Shown piece after piece: positions 16,943 to 24,920 of a stretch of DNA of 64,000 bases. The position numbers and the translations under genes are program-made. Position 1 is the first letter of the stretch, and each line of letters opens with the position of its first letter. The stretch is taken from the NCBI GenBank assembly GCA_900770635.1, contig CAAGLB010000082.1, positions 8,257 to 72,256 of the forward strand. Reading direction: 5' to 3'. The notes under the pieces were generated by a model. That model had not been told where the DNA came from and did no database searches. It was given only the letters and a program-made list of their open reading frames with translations. Source of the stretch: an uncultured Alistipes sp. (lineage in GTDB: Bacteria > Bacteroidota > Bacteroidia > Bacteroidales > Rikenellaceae).

Positions 16943-18649
16943 TTACTGAATCTTTGACTCAACAACTGCCAATATCTCAGCCTCAGCCCTCTGTGCTGCT
17001 GCCTGAATCTCCTCAGCCTCCTTAACCAATGCCTCGGCCATAGCGCGATCCTTAAGGCCTGCTGCGTTGATCTTCACGTTGAGGCAAGCACCCATCACTG
17101 CTGAGCGAGCTGCCAAAGCACCTACACCAGCATCAGATACTGAGTTAGGGTTACCCTCCTCAGCCATAGCACGTACGACGTCGAATGCCTTGTATGCTGC
17201 CTTCATTGTGCGGAGAGGCACCTGAGTAGCGTAGAGTGTAGCTACCTCCATAGCCTCAGCACGTGCAGCCTTCTCCTCCTCTGTTGACTTAGGCATGCCG
17301 AATACGTCCATAATCTTGTTGAACGCCGCAGTATCCTCGTCAACGAGGTAGAGCAACTCGTTCATTACTGCCATGCCATTGTCTGCCCAGTTAGAGAAGT
17401 ACTCCCAACGGTCATCCCAGCCAGCCTTGTGTGAAGAAAGGTTAGCCACCATTGTGCCGAGGGCTGCTGCCAACGCACCCATGTAAGCAGAGATAGAACC
17501 ACCACCAGGTGCTGGTGACTCGCTTGCAGTCTCCTCAGCAAAGCCTGTGCATGTCATGTCAACGAGCTTTTTGACGCCCTTCTGCTCCTCAGCCTCGAGG
17601 ATATACTCTACGACCTTCTCCTCTGGGTTGAATGGCTTAAGGTTACCAAGACCCATTGACTCGATAGCGATGCGCACCAACTCTCTCTCAGGAAGACCTG
17701 TCGAGCGGTTCTGCTTGCGGAGGAAGTGACGACCAGCATCAACCAATGCGCTCTTAGGAACAAGACCTACGATCTCAGCACCAGTGACACGCACGCCACG
17801 AGCATCAGCAGCACGGCATACCTCGTCGAAAGCAACATGCAAAGGCGTTACAGAGAGATTTGTCATATTCATAGACACCTGGGCGATGCCATACTCCTCG
17901 ATAAACCAGCCGATAGCCTTACATGCCTTCAACGTACCTGGCTTCATGATGGTATTGCCATTCTCGTCCTTCATAATCTTACCAGTGATAGGGTTACCCT
18001 CACGCATAGGACGGCCCTTCTCACGAACGTCAAATGCAATGGCGTTAGCACGACGTGTAGATGTTGTGTTGAGGTTGTAGTTCACAGCCACCAAGAAGTC
18101 ACGAGCACCAACAGCTGTAGCACCGGTCTTTGCTACGCCCTCGTCGTAAGGACGTGCGCCGAAGTCAGGCTTACGCTCCTCGTCCATCATCTTCTCGGGC
18201 AATGCCTCGTACTCGCCAGCACGGCATACTGCCAAGTTGCGACGCTCAGGCTTGAATGCCGCAGCCTCATAGCAGTATGTAGGCACGTTAGTCTCCTCCG
18301 AGATGCGCTTAGCAAGCTCACGTGCAAGCTCGGCACACTCCTCCAATGTGATGCCTGAAACAGGGATAAGTGGGCATACGTCGCAAGCACCCATGCGTGG
18401 GTGAGCGCCCTTGTGCTGACGCATGTCGATAAGCTCAGTGGCACGCTTGATAGCTGCAACAGCTGCGTCGCACACTGCCTTAGGCTCGCCTACGAAGGTA
18501 ACTACAGTACGGTTTGTAGCCTCGCCTGGATCAACGTCCAAAAGCTTTACGCCCTTAGCCGCCTCGATAACATCTGTAATCTGCTTGATTGTCTCCATGT
18601 TGCGGCCCTCAGAGAAGTTAGGCACGCACTCAATAATTCTTTTCTGCAT
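16943..18649 (-). CDS. ftcD: Glutamate formimidoyltransferase / formimidoyltetrahydrofolate cyclodeaminase
   Basis: This 568-residue bifunctional enzyme ends the pathway. Residues about 1-330 are the formiminotransferase (IIECVPNFSEGRN at the start; the catalytic-His region QHKGAHPRMGACD near 79-83). It moves the formimino group of FIGLU to tetrahydrofolate. Residues about 360-568 are the cyclodeaminase (SESPAPGGGSISAYMGAL), which releases ammonia and gives 5,10-methenyl-THF. With FtcD present, no HutG or HutF is needed, and none is seen. The fused form, as in animals, is common in Bacteroidota. It is the second gene of the operon after a small Dabb protein. Confidence 0.97.
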   Translation of the reverse strand: MQKRIIECVPNFSEGRNMETIKQITDVIEAAKGVKLLDVDPGEATNRTVVTFVGEPKAVCDAAVAAIKRATELIDMRQHKGAHPRMGACDVCPLIPVSGITLEECAELARELAKRISEETNVPTYCYEAAAFKPERRNLAVCRAGEYEALPEKMMDEERKPDFGARPYDEGVAKTGATAVGARDFLVAVNYNLNTTSTRRANAIAFDVREKGRPMREGNPITGKIMKDENGNTIMKPGTLKACKAIGWFIEEYGIAQVSMNMTNLSVTPLHVAFDEVCRAADARGVRVTGAEIVGLVPKSALVDAGRHFLRKQNRSTGLPERELVRIAIESMGLGNLKPFNPEEKVVEYILEAEEQKGVKKLVDMTCTGFAEETASESPAPGGGSISAYMGALAAALGTMVANLSSHKAGWDDRWEYFSNWADNGMAVMNELLYLVDEDTAAFNKIMDVFGMPKSTEEEKAARAEAMEVATLYATQVPLRTMKAAYKAFDVVRAMAEEGNPNSVSDAGVGALAARSAVMGACLNVKINAAGLKDRAMAEALVKEAEEIQAAAQRAEAEILAVVESKIQ

Positions 18650-18687
18650 GGTTTTTATGTTTTAGATTAATTTTTGATTTTCAGAGA

Positions 18688-18987
18688 TTATAGTTCGTAA
18701 TCGACATCAACACGCTCTAATCTACGGCTCTTGCAGTAGTCACTAATTACAACATGCAAGGGATTTACCTTGTAGGCCTCCATAGCTTCCAACGATGGAA
18801 AGTCGGCAGTGAGCACTGCGTCGAACGACGATGCTGTCTCTTTAAGGTTGATGCCCACCTCGGCACGCAACAAGCCGTCAATCTTGCCATTAAGGCCCTC
18901 AAGACGTTTTTTCATCTCTTGAGCAATCTGCTGTGGGGTTTCGTCGAGGTCGCGGCGGAACTTCCACATTACGATGTGTCGAATCAT
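18688..18987 (-). CDS. Dabb (stress-responsive A/B barrel) domain protein
   Basis: This 99-residue protein is a single dimeric alpha/beta-barrel domain. It has the starting strand MIRHIVMWKFR, the middle strand FDAVLTADFPSLEAMEAYKVNPLHV, and a conserved His after the Asn-Pro. Dabb proteins are small ferredoxin-like folds with varied or unknown roles, including some cyclases and stress proteins. It is the first gene of the hut transcript (38 bases before ftcD), so a part in histidine or folate handling is possible, but nothing in the sequence proves it. Confidence 0.8.
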   Translation of the reverse strand: MIRHIVMWKFRRDLDETPQQIAQEMKKRLEGLNGKIDGLLRAEVGINLKETASSFDAVLTADFPSLEAMEAYKVNPLHVVISDYCKSRRLERVDVDYEL

Positions 18988-19027
18988 AGTAGCGATATTT
19001 TAGGTTTAGTATTTGCGCATTATCATA

Positions 19028-19035
19028 CAAATATA
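19028..19035 (-). promoter_or_regulatory. -7 box (TATATTTG) for the hut operon
   Basis: CAAATATA on the plus strand gives TATATTTG on the minus strand, 40 bases before the Dabb ATG. No regulator gene and no obvious operator palindrome is seen nearby. Confidence 0.55.
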
Positions 19036-19093
19036 GGGATAATTTTCGAAACATCTCGCTGCTTTTGAGTTTTTTTTTATATTTATAAAAATA

Positions 19094-19125
19094 TTTGTTT
19101 GTTACTAAAAAAATAGCTATCTTTG
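19094..19125 (+). promoter_or_regulatory. Promoter (-33 TTTG / -7 TATCTTTG) for nfeD-SPFH
   Basis: TTTG at 19094-19097 and TATCTTTG at 19118-19125 are 20 bases apart, which is good Bacteroidota spacing. The ATG at 19168 is 43 bases downstream. Confidence 0.75.
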
Positions 19126-19167
19126 ATAGAAAATAGGGGTGTTCCCTCTCACTAACTCTTAAATCGC

Positions 19168-19602
19168 ATGATTATGGAAATTTGGCATCTTTGGACCATT
19201 GCAGCCCTGCTGCTATTTATTGTCGAACTCTTCACTGCTGGTTTTGCTGTGATATGCTTGTCGTTGGGTGCTGCGGGTGCAGCTATTGCCGCTGCCTGCG
19301 ACCTCGATATTTATGGACAGCTAATAGCCTTCACCATCGTGTCGCTCGTGGCGTTAGCCTTGGTGCGTCCTCTGCTAAAACGCTTCTTCTATCGTGGTGG
19401 CGAGAAGGTGGCAACAAACGTCAATGCTATGGTTGGTCGCAAGGCTAAGGTGGTGATGGCAATCGATGGCGACGAGGGCCGTGTGATGGTCGATGGCGTC
19501 GACTGGAAGGCTCGCTCCGCAGATGGCGAACGTGTAGAGGTGGGCACAATGGTCGAGATTGTTGCCGTTGATAGCGTAGTACTAACTGTTAAAACCTTAT
19601 AA
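19168..19602 (+). CDS. NfeD-family membrane protein
   Basis: This 144-residue protein has two hydrophobic N-terminal segments (about 6-30 and 45-66) and a C-terminal OB-fold (about 85-144: VNAMVGRKAKVVMAIDGDEG, then VDGVDWKARS and VGTMVEIVAVDSVVLTVK). This is the short NfeD type that normally pairs with an SPFH/stomatin-like protein to organise membrane microdomains. Here the SPFH gene starts 2 bases after its stop, which supports that pairing. An ATG six bases downstream (19174) is an alternative start. Confidence 0.88.
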   Translation: MIMEIWHLWTIAALLLFIVELFTAGFAVICLSLGAAGAAIAAACDLDIYGQLIAFTIVSLVALALVRPLLKRFFYRGGEKVATNVNAMVGRKAKVVMAIDGDEGRVMVDGVDWKARSADGERVEVGTMVEIVAVDSVVLTVKTL

Positions 19603-19604
19603 CT

Positions 19605-20606
19605 ATGGAGTTTCTAAACATCAACATCGACGTTATCATCTACGTCATCATTGCTCTTATCGCAGTAATCTATGTTCTTAAAGGATTCAAGATTATCCCT
19701 CAGTCCGAGACTCGTGTTGTTGAGCGTCTTGGTCGCTACGACCGCACGTTGCAGTCGGGTATCAACTATCTGTTTCCAATCATAGACCAAGCACGTGAGG
19801 TATATCATCGTGCCGAGATCCGCTATGCCGATGGCTCGAAGCTTGCAACTATGGTCAAAACTTCGAAGATTGACCTTCGTGAGCAGGTCTACGACTTTGA
19901 TAAGCAGAGTGTTATCACTAAGGATAATGTTACCACCACAATCAATGCGTTGCTCTACTTCCAGATTGTCGATCCTGTGAAGTCTGTCTACGAGATTGAC
20001 AACCTGCCTAACGCTATCGAGAAGCTTACACAGACAACCTTGCGTAACGTCATCGGTGAGTTGGAACTTGACGAAACGTTGACTTCTCGTGATACTATCA
20101 ACTCGAAGCTGCGTGCTGTGTTGGATGATGCTACAAATAAGTGGGGTGTGAAGGTTAATCGTGTTGAGCTTCAGGATATTACTCCTCCCGAGTCGGTGCG
20201 TCGCACTATGGAGCTTCAGATGCAGGCAGAGCGTGAGCGTCGTGCTAAGGTGCTTGAGGCCGAGGGTCAGAAGGAGGCTATGATTCTTAAATCGGAGGGT
20301 GAGAAGGCGTCGCAGATCAACCAGGCCGAGGCAGAGAAGCAGACGCAGATTTTGAAGGCTCAGGGCGAGGCTGATGCTAAGGTGTTGGAGGCTACTGCCG
20401 AGGCTGAGGCTATACGTAAGGTTGCTGAGGCTATCGCCGAGTCGAAGACCGATCCTGCAACCTATATGCTTCTTATGAAGTATGTTGAGACACTCAAATC
20501 TATCGGCTCTGGCGATCAGGCAAAGACAGTATTCTTGCCTTTCGAGGCGAGCAATTTGGTGGGAGCTTTGGGCTCATTGACCGAGCTTATAGACAAGAAG
20601 AAATAG
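19605..20606 (+). CDS. SPFH/Band 7 (stomatin-like, QmcA-type) protein
   Basis: This 333-residue protein has one N-terminal membrane helix (about 9-27, VIIYVIIALIAVIYVLKGF) and the SPFH domain (about 30-200: IIPQSETRVVERLGRY, TLQSGINYLFPIID, FDKQSVITKDNV). A long Ala/Glu/Gln coiled coil follows (about 205-280, rich in EAEKQTQILKAQGEAD-like heptads). Such proteins oligomerise into membrane cages that scaffold proteases and other complexes. It forms an operon with nfeD and is followed by a strong bidirectional terminator. Confidence 0.92.
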   Translation: MEFLNINIDVIIYVIIALIAVIYVLKGFKIIPQSETRVVERLGRYDRTLQSGINYLFPIIDQAREVYHRAEIRYADGSKLATMVKTSKIDLREQVYDFDKQSVITKDNVTTTINALLYFQIVDPVKSVYEIDNLPNAIEKLTQTTLRNVIGELELDETLTSRDTINSKLRAVLDDATNKWGVKVNRVELQDITPPESVRRTMELQMQAERERRAKVLEAEGQKEAMILKSEGEKASQINQAEAEKQTQILKAQGEADAKVLEATAEAEAIRKVAEAIAESKTDPATYMLLMKYVETLKSIGSGDQAKTVFLPFEASNLVGALGSLTELIDKKK

Positions 20607-20623
20607 GGTAGACATACTAAATG

Positions 20624-20659
20624 AAAAGAGGCCGACATTTTGAAGTGTCGGCCTCTTTT
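20624..20659. terminator. Bidirectional terminator between SPFH and FKBP genes
   Basis: AAAAGAGGCCGACA (from 20624) pairs with TGTCGGCCTCTTTT (to 20659), giving a 14-bp stem. A and T tracts on both sides serve both converging genes. Confidence 0.9.
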
Positions 20660-20675
20660 AAGTTATCTTAGTTTA

Positions 20676-21680
20676 TTACTTCTGCTTTGGGTTGAGCTCC
20701 AACAACTCCACCTTGAACTCGAGAGCATCACCTGGCTTGATTGTGCCACGATCCTGCTTGCCATAAGCCAAGTCGGCAGGAATCCAAAGTGTGATCTGGC
20801 CGCCCTCGGCAACAAGCTTCATACCCTCAGTCCAGCCCTTGATAACCTGGTTGAGAGCAAATGAGCTTGGCTCCTCACGCTCGTAGCTCGAGTCGAATAT
20901 CTCGCCATCGTGGAGCTTACCTTCGTAGTTTACTACCACTACGTCGGTATCCTGAGTTGCCATCTTGCCATTACCCTCACGGTCGATGCGATAGAGGATG
21001 CCAGACTCGGTCTTCTTTACGCCCTCCATCTTCTCAACCTCAGCAAGCCACTTTGCCGATACCTCCTTGTTCTCGTTGTAGATTGCATCGAGCTCTGCCT
21101 CAGCCTTAGCCTGCATCTTCTGGTTGTACGATGTGAACACCTGCTGCAACTCGTCCATAGTAAGACGGAGGCCCTCCTCCATCTTCTCCTGTGACTCTAC
21201 CTTAAGACCATCCTCAAGACCAGCGTTAAAGAAGTTCATCTTGAGCTCCATCTCAGAAGCCTTGATGCCAGCACCCATTGAGTTACCAATGTAGCGAGCT
21301 ATATCCTCACGTGTGAACTGCTCGTCGTAGAGCTCAGGAAGAGCTGGAAGTGTGTCAGGCTGCTCCGAGCGCTCGTGCATCATTGCCACCTGCATATATG
21401 GCATAAACTTGGTGTACTGGAACTCCTGCAACTTCTGCATCTCCTGCATAAACTCCTCGCTCTCGACGTCGCCATCAGCCATGAAGCCCTTAAGGTTCTT
21501 AACGATGAGAGCCTCGTCGAGCTGAAGATCCTCGATGCTGAAATTGATGTTAAGGCCCATGTCGGCACCTACAGCATACGAAAGTGAGTCGATGTCGCTC
21601 TTGAACTTGCCAGCGCCACCGCACGACATTGTTGCAACCATGGCTGCAACAGCAGCCAAAACTACTAATGTTTTCTTCAT
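20676..21680 (-). CDS. FKBP-type peptidyl-prolyl isomerase lipoprotein
   Basis: This 334-residue protein has a lipoprotein signal (MKKTLVVLAAVAAMVATMSC, Cys20). An FKBP_N helical dimerisation region follows (about 30-215), then a C-terminal FKBP domain (about 240-330: VVVVNYEGKLHDGEIFDSSY, VIKGWTEGMKLV, IPADLAYG). It would help proline isomerisation or folding of exported proteins at a membrane. A clear paralogue lies at 29563-30564. It follows the SDR/OYE/5-alpha-reductase genes after a 104-base gap with no visible promoter of its own, so it may be read from that operon. Confidence 0.92.
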   Translation of the reverse strand: MKKTLVVLAAVAAMVATMSCGGAGKFKSDIDSLSYAVGADMGLNINFSIEDLQLDEALIVKNLKGFMADGDVESEEFMQEMQKLQEFQYTKFMPYMQVAMMHERSEQPDTLPALPELYDEQFTREDIARYIGNSMGAGIKASEMELKMNFFNAGLEDGLKVESQEKMEEGLRLTMDELQQVFTSYNQKMQAKAEAELDAIYNENKEVSAKWLAEVEKMEGVKKTESGILYRIDREGNGKMATQDTDVVVVNYEGKLHDGEIFDSSYEREEPSSFALNQVIKGWTEGMKLVAEGGQITLWIPADLAYGKQDRGTIKPGDALEFKVELLELNPKQK

Positions 21681-21784
21681 AATTGTTTAATTGTTAATGA
21701 TTTAATTATTTGTTAATTTAACTTATTTTGCTCTTTGTTGTTTACTGCTAACGCACCACCGCTTTCGTTATTATTACCTTTGGG

Positions 21785-22600
21785 CTACTTCTGCCACTTC
21801 ATCGTAAAGTTGCGCAAGGGGCGCATAATGAAGCCAGGAAGATACTTGCAGAAGGGTATTAGTATTTTGTACCACCAGTCGGGAACTACCACCTTGCGGC
21901 CCTTGAACATAGCTCTCAAACCTCGCTTAGCACAGCTACGTGGCGACATTAAGATGCCCGACTTAACGCCAAAGCGCTGCAAGCTCTTCGATAGTCCGTA
22001 GAGGTCGGTAGCGATGCCGGCAGGACATATTGCCGTGATGCTCACGCCTGTCTTGTGAAGCTCTTTGGCAAAGGCCTCAGTGAAGCTTTTTACGTATGCC
22101 TTCGATGCGCTGTATAGTGCTAAGCCTGGGAATGGCATCCATATCGAGTATGACGACATGTTGAGTATGCGGCCCTTGCCTCGTTTGAGCATATCCTCGC
22201 CATACAAGCGACACATCATCGATAGTGTGAGGTCGTGAAGCAAGATAAGGCGCTCAATGCGCTCAGTGGGTGTTGTCAAGATGTCGCAGTGCGAGAAGAT
22301 GCCCGCATTGTTGATGACAACATCGAACACATATCCTTCAGCAACGGTTGAGTCGTGTAGCTGCTTTGCGGCATCTACTGTGGCCAAGTCCATGACCTTT
22401 GCGACACACTTTATGCGGTGCTTATGCTCGATAGCCTCGGCCTCCTGCTTTACGCTGTCGAGGATGTCCACAAGGTAGAGGTTGTAGCCCTTCTCGGCAA
22501 GCTGCTCGGCATATTGGCGGCCGATGCCGAGTGCAGCACCCGTAACGAGTGCCCACGCCGTTCCACGCTCAACAACGCCTCTGTTTCGGTTAAAACACAT
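21785..22600 (-). CDS. SDR-family oxidoreductase, candidate 3-beta-hydroxysteroid dehydrogenase
   Basis: This 271-residue short-chain dehydrogenase has the coenzyme motif ALVTGAALGIG (about 17-27), Asp in LYLVDI (which suggests NAD(H) preference), VINNAGIF, and the catalytic Ser-Tyr-Lys in NMSSYSIWMPFPGLALYSAS followed by K. The C-terminal 40 residues are rich in Lys, Arg and Trp with a hydrophobic patch, possibly membrane-associated. It is 21 bases downstream of the OYE-type gene and in the same transcript as a steroid 5-alpha-reductase-like gene. From this context I infer a hydroxysteroid or bile-acid 3-OH dehydrogenase; the SDR family alone would not say so. Confidence 0.8.
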   Translation of the reverse strand: MCFNRNRGVVERGTAWALVTGAALGIGRQYAEQLAEKGYNLYLVDILDSVKQEAEAIEHKHRIKCVAKVMDLATVDAAKQLHDSTVAEGYVFDVVINNAGIFSHCDILTTPTERIERLILLHDLTLSMMCRLYGEDMLKRGKGRILNMSSYSIWMPFPGLALYSASKAYVKSFTEAFAKELHKTGVSITAICPAGIATDLYGLSKSLQRFGVKSGILMSPRSCAKRGLRAMFKGRKVVVPDWWYKILIPFCKYLPGFIMRPLRNFTMKWQK

Positions 22601-22621
22601 CTATTTGGGGGTATTTTTCAT

Positions 22622-23869
22622 TTACTTAATCTTATTGATCTCACGCCACAAGCGCTCGGGGATATGCTCCTTGCAGTTGTGGCAGCACTGCATGTCTACC
22701 GAGTACATACGTGCCATGCAGTAGTCACGGTGGTCGCAGCCGCTGCGTGTGGTCATGTCGCCCTCCTTGAGCTTGTTGACAAATGCTGGATCGTTAACCA
22801 AGGCACGTGCCATCTGCACAAGCTCGAAACCCTCGTCCAACACTCGCTCGATGCCCTCACGAGATACCAAGCCACCGACATATACCAATGGACCTTTGAG
22901 CGCTGCACGGAACTTCTTGGCATTCTCCAAGAAGTAGCACTCCTCGAAGTCGTACTGCTTGATGAGCCACTGTCCAAAGAGCGACACGACGATTTTTTGT
23001 AGCCACTCGTTCCAACCCATGTAGTAACCCATAGTCTTTGTTGGGATGCGGCCACGCATAACGGCCATAGGAGCCTTCGACACGAAGCCTGATGATAGTA
23101 CGATGCCATCAACGCCAAATGTCTCGATTTGCTTAGCAATCTCGATAGACTCAGGAATCTGAATGCCGCTCTTGAAGCCATCCTCCATGTTGTGCTTAAC
23201 CAATACGCCCATGCCATGTTTGCGAGCATGCTCCATGACCTCTTCGAGGCACATGTTCATAAAGCGCATGCGGTTTTCGAGTGATCCGCCAAACTCGTCA
23301 CGACGATGGTTCGTATATGGCGACAAGAACTGCGAGATGAGGTAGCCATGGCCAGCATGCACCTCTATTGAGTCGAAGCCCGCCTCGTAGGCTGTGTCTA
23401 CGGCCTTGCCGAAGTCCTTGGCAAACTCAACTATCTCCGACTTACGCATGCGGCGGTGGAATGTTGGCGAGTATAGGTTAAAGCCATTAGATGCCGATAC
23501 AGGGAAGCTGCCCGCTGTCGACCAGTGTGTCATGTTGCCGCAGTGGCCAAGCTGAATGCCCACAGCAGCGCCCTCAGCGTGCACAGCGTCAGTAAGGTCA
23601 CGCAATGCAGGCACAATCTCGTCACGTAGCCATAGCTGCTTGTTGAACGATATACCGCTGCGGTTGATTGATGCATAGGCCACAGTAGTCATACCCACGC
23701 CACCCTTGGCCACGCTCACGTGGTACTCCTTGAGGGCCTGTGTGGGGTTGAAATCCTTGCCCATTGATTCGAAGGCGGCAGAACGTATAACACGGTTACG
23801 TAGTGTCGCACTGCCCAACTTGTAAGGAGTAAACAGCTTTGACTCCTCCAACTTCTTCTTAGTTTCCAT
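22622..23869 (-). CDS. OYE-family NADH:flavin oxidoreductase, candidate steroid/bile-acid 5-beta-reductase
   Basis: This is a single-domain Old Yellow Enzyme barrel of 415 residues. It has PYKLGSATLRNRVIRSAAFE at the N-terminus, GIQLGHCGN, the substrate-binding pair in IEVHAGHGYLISQF, and RRDEFGGSLENRMRF. The C-terminus carries a Cys cluster (GCDHRDYC, then MQCCHNC near residues 375-402) that could hold an Fe-S cluster. Unlike BaiCD or 2,4-dienoyl-CoA reductase (over 600 residues), it has no C-terminal FAD/NAD domain. It lies 17 bases after the 5-alpha-reductase-like gene. OYE-type enzymes reduce the delta-4 bond of 3-oxo-steroids in gut bacteria; the substrate here is inferred from the neighbours. 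Confidence 0.82.
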   Translation of the reverse strand: METKKKLEESKLFTPYKLGSATLRNRVIRSAAFESMGKDFNPTQALKEYHVSVAKGGVGMTTVAYASINRSGISFNKQLWLRDEIVPALRDLTDAVHAEGAAVGIQLGHCGNMTHWSTAGSFPVSASNGFNLYSPTFHRRMRKSEIVEFAKDFGKAVDTAYEAGFDSIEVHAGHGYLISQFLSPYTNHRRDEFGGSLENRMRFMNMCLEEVMEHARKHGMGVLVKHNMEDGFKSGIQIPESIEIAKQIETFGVDGIVLSSGFVSKAPMAVMRGRIPTKTMGYYMGWNEWLQKIVVSLFGQWLIKQYDFEECYFLENAKKFRAALKGPLVYVGGLVSREGIERVLDEGFELVQMARALVNDPAFVNKLKEGDMTTRSGCDHRDYCMARMYSVDMQCCHNCKEHIPERLWREINKIK

Positions 23870-23886
23870 GTCTGGATATCTTGTTT

Positions 23887-24657
23887 TTAGTAGATAAACG
23901 GAATTATGCGCTTGCGCTTAAGCTTTGTAAACTCCTCGCCAAACTCCCTCTCGTAGCGCTTGTAGAGCGATGCTGAGCGTGGACCGAGGTTAGCAAATGT
24001 CCATAGTGCGAATACTACACCTGCCCACGACCACGACGCTATGGCAAAGCCTACCCACTCCATAAACTCGCCAAAGTAGTTTGCCGACGACACATACTTA
24101 AACATGCCACCTTTAGGAATGTAGTGCTTAGTGTCGCCTGGCTTGCGAAGGTGACGAATGATGTAGTCGGAGTGTAGGTTGGTGATAAAGCCGAAGAGCC
24201 ATACCGCTGCGCCAATGTAGATATATGGCTTCGACATCCATCCCTCGTAGTTGCCATAGTAGAATATCCAGCCACCCTGCATCACTGCGTTTAGAGTGTT
24301 GAACACTGCACCCATGAGCATAATGCCCACGGGCATCTTCGAGTTACCACGAATGAGCATCGGGAAGATGAACGAGCGCTGGAAGTAGTGGGTTTGGAAT
24401 ATTGCGAATAGCACGAGGGGTGCTGCCTCAAACCTCACGGGCGAGAGCCACCACAAAATCGACATTACAATAAATACGGGACACTCCATCAACACCCATG
24501 CCACTTTGTTGGGAATGGGAAAACCAAATTTTGGGTTGAATAGGTAGCCGTAGCCCGCCTCCACAAAGTAGAGGGCAACGAACACAACAAGGGCAATGGC
24601 TGCCATTATTCCGAGAAAAAGGTTGTAGCTCTCGAGACTAATGAGTTCTGTAAACAT
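23887..24657 (-). CDS. Steroid 5-alpha-reductase-like (3-oxo-5-alpha-steroid 4-dehydrogenase family) membrane protein
   Basis: This 256-residue protein has six or seven hydrophobic helices and is almost the same length as animal SRD5A enzymes. It carries their C-terminal signature: THYFQRSFIFPMLIRG near 90-105, then NLHSDYIIRHLRKPGD, GGMFKYVSSANYFGEFMEW and a closing RIIPFIY. These cover the NADPH- and substrate-binding residues of the family (Asn/Asp in NLHSD, Asn-Tyr in ANYFGE, the Arg-Lys-Pro-Gly turn). The enzyme reduces the delta-4 double bond of 3-oxo-4-ene steroids to the 5-alpha (allo) product using NADPH. It is the first gene of a three-gene steroid-type operon. Confidence 0.9.
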   Translation of the reverse strand: MFTELISLESYNLFLGIMAAIALVVFVALYFVEAGYGYLFNPKFGFPIPNKVAWVLMECPVFIVMSILWWLSPVRFEAAPLVLFAIFQTHYFQRSFIFPMLIRGNSKMPVGIMLMGAVFNTLNAVMQGGWIFYYGNYEGWMSKPYIYIGAAVWLFGFITNLHSDYIIRHLRKPGDTKHYIPKGGMFKYVSSANYFGEFMEWVGFAIASWSWAGVVFALWTFANLGPRSASLYKRYEREFGEEFTKLKRKRIIPFIY

Positions 24658-24727
24658 ATCTTCGATCGTCTATTTTCTTTGTTAACTGCTGCGTGTGCAC
24701 TGCGTACACGTACGCACATAAATCGGG

Positions 24728-24735
24728 CAAAGATA
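24728..24735 (-). promoter_or_regulatory. -7 box (TATCTTTG) for the 5-alpha-reductase operon
   Basis: CAAAGATA on the plus strand, 70 bases before the ATG at 24657. The only operator-like sequence in the leader is CGTACACGTACG (24702-24713), a short palindrome. Confidence 0.6.
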
Positions 24736-24856
24736 CACAAAAATTGCGAAAAGCGAAAATATGTCTGCCAAAAGTGTTGATTAGTGGCAGAAAAGACCAG
24801 AAAAGGCACAGTGCTGTGGTTGGTGTCAATAGTTGTTGTTCGAGAATTATGTGCAT

Positions 24857-24896
24857 AAATAACCCCAGAAGCTCGTGCAAACTTCTGGGGTTTATT
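24857..24896 (-). terminator. Terminator of the LRR protein gene
   Basis: AACCCCAGAAG (24861-24871) pairs with CTTCTGGGGTT (24882-24892). On the minus strand it is followed by TTATTTAT, 28 bases after the stop. Confidence 0.85.
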
Positions 24897-24920
24897 CGCC
24901 TTTTTAAGTTAGCTCAATAA

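Noticed and set aside
17726..18358. A 210-residue plus-strand frame inside ftcD
   Set aside because: It is antisense to the conserved formiminotransferase domain, has odd composition and no promoter.
21775..21782. TACCTTTG on the plus strand near the end of the SDR gene
   Set aside because: It matches the -7 pattern, but there is no plus-strand gene or RNA-like structure after it; probably chance.
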